From JANQEU01 sp965228045 (GTDB lineage: Bacteria; Bacteroidota; Bacteroidia; Cytophagales; Cyclobacteriaceae): a stretch of DNA of 64,000 nucleotides. Within the stretch, counting starts at the first letter, position 1. Each line of letters opens with the position of its first letter. The position numbers and the translations under genes were made by a program. The stretch is taken from contig OZ245789.1 of the NCBI GenBank assembly GCA_965228045.1, positions 3,720,001 to 3,784,000 of the forward strand. The letters are read 5' to 3'. Shown in pieces: positions 16,276 through 24,373 of the stretch. The notes beneath the pieces were generated by a model. The model searched no databases. It saw only the letters and a program-made list of their open reading frames with translations, and was not told the origin of the DNA.

Positions 16276-17163
16276 ATGCGATACATCTTAATCATTGCAG
16301 CATTTGCCGCATTCGGAAATGAAGTATTAGCCCAGCAACCCATTGGCATCATCAATGCGCCATCGGGTCAGGTCGTCATCAGATCCGGACAAGGTCCCGG
16401 TTTTGGAGTGGTAGATCGCATCAATGAGGGACAGCCGTTCTACTACTGGCCAGAAGATGATGAAGAATGGTGGTACACGGAATTCCTTGACCAGGACAGT
16501 GATCATGAGGGAGGATTTGTACAGAAGGATCTGGTGGGAAGATACTATCCTGATGAAGACCCACCTTGTCAATGCAGTGAGGAAGGAATGAAACCAGTAA
16601 TGTTTCAGAATCTAACTGGCCTCGATGTCATCTTATGCGGCGAACTATTGCAGCGTGACGATAAGGGAAATATCCTTATTCGAAAATTTTCCGTCACCAA
16701 TTGCCAAACATCACGGAGAGTTGCCTATTACGGATCTTCCGAAACCTGTAAAGTAAGGAAAGTGAATGATGGACTTGTGGTTGAATCTCTCAAACTGTTA
16801 CCTGTGGGTCCGGATTGGTCGAAGGAAAGAACGGTCATCTCAACCCAGGAAATCAAAAATCAAAATGGGACAGTGCTTCGTGGACCAAGGAAATACGCAG
16901 TAGATACCAGAATCACCGAAGCCCAAAATCAGACTCTCCTGTCGGAGTTGGATGAAATGCGGAACAAGGGAAACCTGCTGGAAGTGAATTATCTGGATGT
17001 GCTCGAAAAGCTTCTTTCTGCAGCGCTGTCTGACCACAAAGCATCTGAAGATATCCTCCGTGAGGCAAATGGTTTCTTTGGTTTTGATTTCAAGAAATTC
17101 CTATACCCTGAATACACCGTAGCGATTGCCCTACTGGACTGGAAGAATGAAACAGGGAATTGA
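16276..17163 (+). CDS. Secreted SH3-like domain protein, function unknown
   Basis: A 295-aa exported protein; MRYILIIAAFAAFGNEVLAQ is a signal peptide, which fixes the ATG at 16276 (the longer frame overlaps the MutS-like stop and would bury the signal). Residues about 22-90 resemble a bacterial SH3 domain (GIINAPSGQVVIRSGQGPGFGVVDRINEGQ ... WWYTEF ... GGFVQKDLV). The remainder, about 95-295, has paired cysteines and no family I recognise. It follows the MutS-like gene by 19 bp, probably in the same transcript. It meets the polyprenyl synthase gene end to end with no gap. Confidence 0.7.
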   Translation: MRYILIIAAFAAFGNEVLAQQPIGIINAPSGQVVIRSGQGPGFGVVDRINEGQPFYYWPEDDEEWWYTEFLDQDSDHEGGFVQKDLVGRYYPDEDPPCQCSEEGMKPVMFQNLTGLDVILCGELLQRDDKGNILIRKFSVTNCQTSRRVAYYGSSETCKVRKVNDGLVVESLKLLPVGPDWSKERTVISTQEIKNQNGTVLRGPRKYAVDTRITEAQNQTLLSELDEMRNKGNLLEVNYLDVLEKLLSAALSDHKASEDILREANGFFGFDFKKFLYPEYTVAIALLDWKNETGN

Positions 17164-18138
17164 TTATTTCGTTCGCTCGATCGTAAACTGAACCAGATCT
17201 GCCAGAGACGTTCTGTATTTGGAAGCCGGCATGTTCTGAAGGATATTGATGGCTTTGTGATGATAATCCTTCATTACCCTGGTGGCGTACTCTATGCCAC
17301 CTGATTTCCTTACGAATTCAATGACTTCGTTGACATTTTTTGGTTTAGAAGCACTGTTCTTAATGAGGCTTTTAATGTGTTTTCGCTCGGATCCATTGAC
17401 ATTATTCAAAGCATATATCAAGGGCAGCGTCATCTTCTTTTCCTTAATATCGATTCCGGTGGGCTTTCCTATCTCATGCGCACCAAAGTCAAAAAGATCG
17501 TCTTTGATCTGAAAAGCCATGCCTACATTCATCCCAAACTCTCCCATGTTCCTTACTACCTCATCCGAAGCTCCCGTGGAAGAGGCTCCTACCTGGCAGC
17601 AGGCAGTGATGAGACTGGCGGTCTTTTGTCGGATGACATCATAATAAACCTCCTCCGTGATGTCAAGCTTCCGTGCTTTTTCCATCTGCAGAAGCTCTCC
17701 TTCGCTCATTTCCCTCACAGCGTTTGACACAATTTTGAGAAGCTGAACGTCATCATTTTCTAATGAGAGCAAAAGGCCCCTGGAAAGTAAAAAATCCCCT
17801 ACCAGAACGGCAATCTTATTCTTCCAAAGCGCATTTACGGAGAAAAATCCTCTGCGATAATGTGCATCATCTACTACATCGTCATGGACCAGGGTAGCAG
17901 TGTGAAGTAACTCAATGAGTGAAGCACCCCTGTAAGTCGGTTCTCCTATTTCTCCGGTCACTCCTGCCGACAGAAAAACAAATAATGGACGCATTTGTTT
18001 GCCCTTCCGACGAACAATATAGCTTGTGATCTTGTCCAGCAACATCACATTGCTTCGCATGGATTTACGGAATTTCTTCTCAAATTCCACCATCTCACTG
18101 GCTACAGGGTACTGTATGTTTTCTAATTTAAGCGCCAT
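17164..18138 (-). CDS. Polyprenyl diphosphate synthase (trans-isoprenyl, long chain)
   Basis: A 324-aa all-helical E-type prenyltransferase that elongates farnesyl or geranyl diphosphate with isopentenyl diphosphate, most likely to make the menaquinone side chain. The first Asp-rich motif is LVHDDVVDDAHYRRG and the second is FQIKDDLFDF, with the flanking KGKQMRP and KTASLITACC sequences of the active site. The length and the absence of bulky residues before the first motif suit a long-chain (hepta/octaprenyl, IspB-like) enzyme. Chain length cannot be settled from sequence alone. Confidence 0.92.
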   Translation of the reverse strand: MALKLENIQYPVASEMVEFEKKFRKSMRSNVMLLDKITSYIVRRKGKQMRPLFVFLSAGVTGEIGEPTYRGASLIELLHTATLVHDDVVDDAHYRRGFFSVNALWKNKIAVLVGDFLLSRGLLLSLENDDVQLLKIVSNAVREMSEGELLQMEKARKLDITEEVYYDVIRQKTASLITACCQVGASSTGASDEVVRNMGEFGMNVGMAFQIKDDLFDFGAHEIGKPTGIDIKEKKMTLPLIYALNNVNGSERKHIKSLIKNSASKPKNVNEVIEFVRKSGGIEYATRVMKDYHHKAINILQNMPASKYRTSLADLVQFTIERTK

Positions 18139-18242
18139 TTTAAGCTGGTTGCAATATTACCACCTATCACCATGAATTTCCGCAAGGGAAATAATTTATT
18201 CAGAAAGGTGATTTAAGTTGCAAACCCAAAAAAAATCATACT

Positions 18243-19121
18243 ATGCTATCGTTTTATACTCTGGATGTCTTTACAGATAAACGGTATGGAGGCAATCAGC
18301 TTGCTGTCCTACCGGAAGTACCCGCCCTTTCGGATATAGAAATGCAACAAATTGCGAATGAGTTCAACTTATCGGAAACAGTTTTTCTATCCAAACCTCA
18401 TTCTGATGGTTCCTTTGACATGCGGATATTCACCCCGTCAAGTGAGCTGCCTACCGCTGGTCATCCTACAATTGGTACAGCCTACTACATTGCAAAGCAT
18501 TACAACCCAACGGCCAACAAGAGTGGGACAATCGTATTGAATCAAAAAGTAGGAAAAATTGAAGTAGATCTGGATTTTCTACATGATGAACTTCAAAAGG
18601 CAACGATGTACCAACCTTTGCCCGATTTTGTGCAGACCTTTGAGAACAGGGTTGAAATTGCAAGCCTCCTGAGTTTGAAGGAGGAAGAACTTCTGCCATC
18701 CCCCATTCAAAAGGTATCATGTGGTGTACCTTATGTTATCATTCCGGTAAAGAGTATTGATAGTATCAGAAAGATAAAATTCAGACTCGACATCTGGGAT
18801 CAGTTGAAAAATGATCTGAATGGATTTGTATATGCCTTCTGTATCGGGGGCGAAAGACCCGGATCAAATCTGCACGGACGGATGTTTGCCCCGGAAGCAG
18901 GTATACTCGAAGATCCTGCCACCGGATCAGCGAATGGTCCTCTTGGCTGCTATGTGACCCATCATAACCTGGCCAAATCACCATTCATCAGCGAGCAGGG
19001 GTTTGAAATGGGCAGACCGAGTATCATAGAAATTGACATTCAGGGTGGTTCGGGGCAAATAGAGGCAGTGAAAGTCGGAGGATCGGCCGTATTTGTTTCA
19101 AAAGGCGAATTGTTCATATAA
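18243..19121 (+). CDS. PhzF family isomerase/epimerase-like protein
   Basis: A 292-aa protein of the PhzF/DapF-like fold: two pseudo-symmetric halves. The N-terminal VFTDKRYGGNQLAVL and NEFNLSETVFL are family signatures; Glu45 corresponds to the catalytic Glu of PhzF. Later motifs are FTPSSELPTAGHPTIGTAY and RMFAPEAGILEDPATGSANGPLG. No phenazine genes are nearby, so the substrate is unknown. It appears to be a single-gene unit. Confidence 0.92.
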   Translation: MLSFYTLDVFTDKRYGGNQLAVLPEVPALSDIEMQQIANEFNLSETVFLSKPHSDGSFDMRIFTPSSELPTAGHPTIGTAYYIAKHYNPTANKSGTIVLNQKVGKIEVDLDFLHDELQKATMYQPLPDFVQTFENRVEIASLLSLKEEELLPSPIQKVSCGVPYVIIPVKSIDSIRKIKFRLDIWDQLKNDLNGFVYAFCIGGERPGSNLHGRMFAPEAGILEDPATGSANGPLGCYVTHHNLAKSPFISEQGFEMGRPSIIEIDIQGGSGQIEAVKVGGSAVFVSKGELFI

Positions 19122-19178
19122 AATTCTGCTATTTGGTGGGAATGAATTTGTTAAATTACTTTCGCCCCTCGGCAATCC

Positions 19179-20846
19179 ATGAAACTAGGTAAACCCCAAT
19201 ATTCGGAAATCATCCCAGATGCCAAAGAATGGCCAATCGTAAACCTTTCCAAATACAGAAATGAGTTTATCGAGCAGGTAAGTGATAAGGCATATGAGCA
19301 CGTTCTGGAACGTGCAGAAGGAGGTTCGCTTAGGGAGGAGCTTGAGCTAACAGTGTACAAGGAGAAGCTCCGGATGAAGGCTAATCCCTGGCGCGTGGAC
19401 CCAAAAGACGAGAAGCAATTCTGGAGGGACATCCGTCACAAAATCCTGGAATCCCAAAATTCAGAAAATCAGGCGGTGGAAGAGAAGAAGATATTGCGGC
19501 AGATCACTGACAGGTATGCCAGGGAAATTGCTGGAAATTTTAATAAATCCTCCTACAAGTTTGCGAAGACTTTTGTCACATTTGGCTTCGCCAGATTGCT
19601 GAATGCCGCACGTGTAAAAGGAATTACTTCTCTCTTTAGCCGTCAACTTGATCTTGATGATAAAATCCACATTGTAGGCGAAACGGAGCATATCAGAAAA
19701 TTGGCCAAGATCGGTACGGTGGTCATGGTGCCCACTCACTTTAGTAACCTGGACTCCATCCTGATCGGATGGGTCATCCAGTTCCTTGGACTTCCTCCCT
19801 TCATTTATGGTGCTGGTCTGAATTTGTTCAATATTAAGATCATCGCCTACTTCATGAACAGTCTGGGTGCCTACAAGGTAGATAGAAGAAAAAAGAACCC
19901 TATCTATCTGGAGACTTTAAAGACTTATAGCAGTCTGGCCCTGAAGTGGGGCTGTCACAGTCTCTTTTTTCCGGGAGGTACACGCTCAAGAAGTGGTCAG
20001 ATAGAGAAGAATCTTAAGCTCGGATTATTGGGAACCACCATTGAGGCCCAAAGAATCCTATACCAGGAATATGGAAACAAGGCGCGAAAAATATTTATCG
20101 TGCCGGCAGTCATCAATTATCATTTCACACTGGAGGCACCCATATTGATCAAGGACTACCTCAAAAGCACTGGTCAGGAAAGATATTATGATGAATCTGA
20201 CGAGTTTTCGACTTCCTATAAAATCGCAACGTTTCTGCTGAAATTTTTTACCAAGGGCTCCAATATTTCGGTTTCCATCGGTAGGGGAATGGATATCATG
20301 GGGAACTATGTAGATGACGAAGGTCATAGTTTTGATCAGAATGGAAACCCCATCCATACCATTGATTACTTCATCAGCCAGGGTAAAATAACGGTAGATG
20401 AGCAACGGGAAAATACGTATGTCCGCCTGCTCTCAAAGAGAATTGTAGAGGAATTTCATAAGAACAATCGTGTTTTTGCCAGCCATCTGGTCGCTTTCAC
20501 AGCTTTCAAATTATTGGAGAAAAACAATCCGAAACTTGACCTTTACTCCATTCTAAGGCTACCTGATGAGGACCTGGAACTTGATTATGAATTCTTCAAA
20601 ACAAATTATAAAAAACTCAAGAAAAAGATTTTGAAGATGAATAAAAAGGGGAAAGTCGGAATCGCTGAGCATCTGAAGGAAAAAGCAGAAAAATCGATAA
20701 AACTAGGCCTTGAAAATGTCGGAATGTACCACGCCCAAAGACCACTCACTCGTTCTAAAGATAAAATCGTAATAAACGATCCGAACACATTGTACTATTA
20801 TCATAACAGACTGGTAGGTTATGACCTCGAAAAGCACATCAAATAA
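19179..20846 (+). CDS. Glycerophospholipid acyltransferase (PlsB/PlsC superfamily), 555 aa
   Basis: An acyltransferase of the GPAT/AGPAT superfamily. Residues about 185-330 contain VPTHFSNLDSIL (HX4D catalytic motif, His187 and Asp192) and the substrate-binding FPGGTRSRSGQ. The long N-terminal (1-150) and C-terminal (370-555) helical extensions make it much larger than PlsC (~240 aa) and closer to PlsB-type enzymes that acylate glycerol-3-phosphate. The next gene is gpsA, which makes glycerol-3-phosphate and overlaps this one by 26 bp, supporting that substrate. Confidence 0.82.
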   Translation: MKLGKPQYSEIIPDAKEWPIVNLSKYRNEFIEQVSDKAYEHVLERAEGGSLREELELTVYKEKLRMKANPWRVDPKDEKQFWRDIRHKILESQNSENQAVEEKKILRQITDRYAREIAGNFNKSSYKFAKTFVTFGFARLLNAARVKGITSLFSRQLDLDDKIHIVGETEHIRKLAKIGTVVMVPTHFSNLDSILIGWVIQFLGLPPFIYGAGLNLFNIKIIAYFMNSLGAYKVDRRKKNPIYLETLKTYSSLALKWGCHSLFFPGGTRSRSGQIEKNLKLGLLGTTIEAQRILYQEYGNKARKIFIVPAVINYHFTLEAPILIKDYLKSTGQERYYDESDEFSTSYKIATFLLKFFTKGSNISVSIGRGMDIMGNYVDDEGHSFDQNGNPIHTIDYFISQGKITVDEQRENTYVRLLSKRIVEEFHKNNRVFASHLVAFTAFKLLEKNNPKLDLYSILRLPDEDLELDYEFFKTNYKKLKKKILKMNKKGKVGIAEHLKEKAEKSIKLGLENVGMYHAQRPLTRSKDKIVINDPNTLYYYHNRLVGYDLEKHIK

Positions 20847-21879
20847 GGCCATAGGCGTAATCGGGGCCGGAAGCTTCGGTACAGCGATCTCCAATATCCT
20901 GGCAGAAAACAGTGATAGGATCATCCTTTATGCCCGTACTCCGGAAAAAGTGAAAACGATTTTGGAAACCGGAAAGAGTTCAGGTCAAAAAATATCGGAT
21001 AATGTGGAGGTGACCAACGACCTGGCGGTGGTTGGAAATGAATGTGACATTATATTTCCAATAATTCCCTCTGCAAATTTCAGGGACATGATCAAAGATC
21101 TGAGTCCTTTTCTCAAACCCTACCATATCCTGATCCATGGGACCAAAGGATTCGATCTGCATGAAGTTAAGAAGGCCAAGTCACAGGATGAATTTCTTAC
21201 CCGGGATCATGTGAGGACGATGAGCGAGGTGATTCGCGAAGAAAGTTCCGTAGTGAGGGTAGGATGCCTTGCAGGCCCAAATTTAGCACGGGAAATAGCA
21301 GAACTGAAACCCGCTGCTACCGTAGTGGCCAGTCAATTCAATGAGGTAATTGAAGTAGGACAGAAACTCCTGAAAAACGACCGTTTCCTGGTTTATGGGA
21401 GCAATGATCTCATTGGAATTGAGCTATGTGGAATTTTGAAAAACATTATTGCCTTAGGCGCTGGCACAATATCGGGCATGGGATTGGGAGAAAATGCTAA
21501 ATCCCTTTTTATCTCGAGAGGTCTGGTAGAGATGGTTTTGATAGGAAAAGCGCTTGGTGGCAATGCAAAAGCTTTTCTCGGCCTGGCAGGTGTCGGGGAC
21601 CTGATTGCTACCTGCAATAGTAGCCATAGCCGAAACTTTACTGTCGGTGAAAGATTGGCCAAAGGGGAAAACATTGAAGAGATCACCTCGACGATGGAGG
21701 AAGTGGCCGAAGGTGTAAAAACCATTAACCTGATCTCCGAATTAGCCAGGTCCATTGGAATGAGGGTTCCCATTACAGAAACTCTTCACCGAATCATTCA
21801 TAAAAAAATCACCGTGGACGAGGCACACAGTTACCTGATGAAATTTCCCGTCAAGGCCGAAATCGACTTTCTGGACTAA
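20821..21879 (+). CDS. gpsA: NAD(P)H-dependent glycerol-3-phosphate dehydrogenase
   Basis: A 352-aa cytoplasmic enzyme that reduces dihydroxyacetone phosphate to glycerol-3-phosphate for phospholipids. It has the N-terminal dinucleotide motif GVIGAGSFGTAI, the HGTKG segment, GPNLAREIA, the catalytic Lys region ELCGILKNIIALGAG, and the GLGENAKSLFISRGLVEM and GLAGVGDLIATCNSSHSRN signatures. The ATG at 20821 lies inside the preceding acyltransferase gene (26-bp overlap) and no later start precedes the Rossmann fold. The stop overlaps that of the convergent protease gene by 4 bp. Confidence 0.95.
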   Translation: MTSKSTSNKAIGVIGAGSFGTAISNILAENSDRIILYARTPEKVKTILETGKSSGQKISDNVEVTNDLAVVGNECDIIFPIIPSANFRDMIKDLSPFLKPYHILIHGTKGFDLHEVKKAKSQDEFLTRDHVRTMSEVIREESSVVRVGCLAGPNLAREIAELKPAATVVASQFNEVIEVGQKLLKNDRFLVYGSNDLIGIELCGILKNIIALGAGTISGMGLGENAKSLFISRGLVEMVLIGKALGGNAKAFLGLAGVGDLIATCNSSHSRNFTVGERLAKGENIEEITSTMEEVAEGVKTINLISELARSIGMRVPITETLHRIIHKKITVDEAHSYLMKFPVKAEIDFLD

Positions 21880-23123
21880 ACGCTTTTGGCCACCGTTTCC
21901 ATCGCCTTTACCCTTTGAAGTAGCGGAGGATGGGAATAATGAAGAAACACATATGCAGGATGAGGAGTGAGGTTCGACAATTGATCACTGCTAAGCTTTT
22001 TCAATCCCTCAATCAACGGAGCAGCATCGTAATTTTTCACAGCATACGCATCAGCCTCATATTCATTCTTTCGACTCAGTAGATTCATACCTATCCCGAG
22101 AATTCTGGATACAGGTGAATAAAGAAATGAGAATGCTAGCATATTCAGTGGTACCGAAATTGCATTTGCGCCAAGCGCCATGCTCACCTCCGGACTCAGT
22201 ATCATCCTTGAAAGTAAAAACAACATCACCCCTATTTGAAGGACGGAGAGGATGGTTCCAAGATAAATGTGCTTGTGTTTATAGTGCCCCACCTCGTGAG
22301 CAAAGACTGCAGTAAGCTCCTCGATGGTGTGTTTTGCCACCAATGTATCAAAAAGCACCACCTTCTTTTTGCGACCCAAACCGCTAAAGAACGCATTTCC
22401 CTTCGAAGATCGTTTGGAGCCATCCATGATGAAAATATTGGTCAGTGGGAAGTTCACCTTATCGCTAAATGACTCAATAGACCGTTTCAAATCACCCTCT
22501 TCCATAGGTGTCAGTTTATTGAACAAGGGAAGAATCAATGTTGTGTAAAACATGTTCGCCCCCAGGATAAAGATGGTGATGATGACCCAAAAGTAGATCC
22601 AGAAACCACTCCCCATGGTATCTACAAGGTAAAGAAATGCCGAAAGTAATCCTCCTCCGATGATAATGGTCAAAACATACCCTTTGACTTTGTCCAAAAG
22701 AAAGGTTTTCAATGTCATCTTGTTGAATCCAAATTTCTCCTCAATCACAAAATTTTTATACAGCGAAAATGGAATTGAGATCAGGTCGGATATGATAAAC
22801 AGCACACCAAAAAACAGCAACGCTCCGATAACCTTTCCTTCTACAAATTGGGAAGTCCACGACTCCAATAATCCAAACCATCCCAGAAAAATGGCCAGAA
22901 ACGTAACTACGAAAGAAATGCCGGAAGAAATGGAACTGAATTTTCCAACCTCAGTTTGATACTCCTGAGATTTCTTATACTTCTCCTCATCATAGACTCC
23001 TTCAAGTTCTTTGGGAATTGGTTTTTTTGAGCTTTTTCTATTCAAAAATCCCAGGACACTTTCCAGAGCAAAATCAAAAATAAATATCCCTAAGATGATA
23101 TATAGGATGGTATCTGCAGTCAT
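21876..23123 (-). CDS. M48 family Ste24-type zinc metalloprotease
   Basis: A 415-aa membrane protease like the CAAX protease Ste24. It has about seven membrane helices, the zinc site HEVGHYKHKH (His276, Glu277, His280), and a downstream third-ligand Glu in NEYEADAYAV, typical of the family. The N-terminal part (EKYKKSQEYQTEVGKFS ... FVIEEKFGFNKMT) is characteristic of bacterial Ste24 homologues. Bacterial members probably take part in membrane-protein quality control, as no prenylated substrates are known there. Confidence 0.92.
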   Translation of the reverse strand: MTADTILYIILGIFIFDFALESVLGFLNRKSSKKPIPKELEGVYDEEKYKKSQEYQTEVGKFSSISSGISFVVTFLAIFLGWFGLLESWTSQFVEGKVIGALLFFGVLFIISDLISIPFSLYKNFVIEEKFGFNKMTLKTFLLDKVKGYVLTIIIGGGLLSAFLYLVDTMGSGFWIYFWVIITIFILGANMFYTTLILPLFNKLTPMEEGDLKRSIESFSDKVNFPLTNIFIMDGSKRSSKGNAFFSGLGRKKKVVLFDTLVAKHTIEELTAVFAHEVGHYKHKHIYLGTILSVLQIGVMLFLLSRMILSPEVSMALGANAISVPLNMLAFSFLYSPVSRILGIGMNLLSRKNEYEADAYAVKNYDAAPLIEGLKKLSSDQLSNLTPHPAYVFLHYSHPPLLQRVKAMETVAKSV

Positions 23124-23189
23124 TCTTCCTCCATTTTGGCTCGCAAAGCTACAACATTTTGAAAAGCGCCAGAGTTTACAAAACAGGTA

Positions 23190-24227
23190 CTAAAAGATGT
23201 AGGGAACCGGACATTTGAGCTGCCTTACTTCCTTGGGTGGTTTCCTCGGATCATTCAGATTAAACTTATAAATAAGACTAAGCTCGTGAGCTCCACCGCT
23301 GTCGATTCCCAGATCGGAGATGGTATAATCGAAGCTGTACCCCATGGTGGTTTGCCCAATATTGATACCAAACATTACCACCACGGATTCACTGTTTGGG
23401 ATGCCTCCAAATGTCTTAATCGGTACACCGCGGTACCATAATCCGGCTAAAATTGGTTCAACCGTGACATAAAAGCCAAGATCCATTTGATCATAATCCC
23501 CCTGATAGCGATAGTTAAAGGTAGGTGTAATGCTCCTCTCAAGACCTGAGGGCGCCTGATAATATGGGTTTAGTTCCTCGAACATGATTCTCAATCCACC
23601 GTGCAGTGAAATTTTGTGAGGCAAGGGGCTGTCACCACCGGTGATGGACTGATTGGGTTCATTGATGTGGTGATAGGCACCACCAATCCACATTCTCGGA
23701 TTATAGATCAAACCTCCTGCCGAGAAATCAAAAAACCGGGCACTCAAGCCGGTATTAAAAGGTTCTGCTGTGATTGGCCGAACCAAACCAGTATTGTCAA
23801 ACTGATCCCCGAAAGTAAGTCGATCAAAATTAATATCTCTGATGGTATAGCCAATCTGAAGTCCGGGTCGAAAGGTCCAGCGTTCATTTAATCCTACTTC
23901 ATAGGCATAAAGAAGTCCAATTGATGTGGATCGGAGTCCCGCCAGTCCCTCCCGGTCGGTGGTTACCATGATACCCCCACTTGAGTTGTAATCCTCAAAG
24001 TTATAATCCAGGTAAAAGGAATATGTCTCGAAGTTTGCAGGGATTGAGGGCCATTGATTTCTGTAGTTGACGCCAGCCCTGCCGATCTGATTGACGCCGG
24101 TAAAGGCAGGATTTAAATAAAGTGGTGCTGCATAATATTGAGAAAACTGGGGGTCCTGGGCTGATAAAGAATTGACCATGCCCATCACACAAACCATCGT
24201 TAAAAAGGTAGAATATCTCTTCAGCAT
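23190..24227 (-). CDS. PorP/SprF family type IX secretion membrane protein
   Basis: A 345-aa outer-membrane protein with signal peptide and the family opening AQDPQFSQYYAAPLYLNPAFTG, followed by repeated beta strands (NYRNQWPSIPANFETYSFYLDYNF, GLLYAYEVGLNERWTFRPGLQIGY). PorP/SprF proteins assist T9SS export; SprF is needed to bring the adhesin SprB to the surface. It lies downstream of a T9SS cargo gene and near a 1413-aa type B cargo, so it is a likely partner of one of them. Confidence 0.92.
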   Translation of the reverse strand: MLKRYSTFLTMVCVMGMVNSLSAQDPQFSQYYAAPLYLNPAFTGVNQIGRAGVNYRNQWPSIPANFETYSFYLDYNFEDYNSSGGIMVTTDREGLAGLRSTSIGLLYAYEVGLNERWTFRPGLQIGYTIRDINFDRLTFGDQFDNTGLVRPITAEPFNTGLSARFFDFSAGGLIYNPRMWIGGAYHHINEPNQSITGGDSPLPHKISLHGGLRIMFEELNPYYQAPSGLERSITPTFNYRYQGDYDQMDLGFYVTVEPILAGLWYRGVPIKTFGGIPNSESVVVMFGINIGQTTMGYSFDYTISDLGIDSGGAHELSLIYKFNLNDPRKPPKEVRQLKCPVPYIF

Positions 24228-24373
24228 TCCAGTTTTGTAGACCTCAAATTTGTCGGTAAATTATACAATAACGAATAAATTCACCGATCGGTATATTCAT
24301 TGATAATCGAAACCAAAGATCAATCTTATATGCGACTATTCCATAGTTCGCAACAATTTCCGGAGAACTAACC

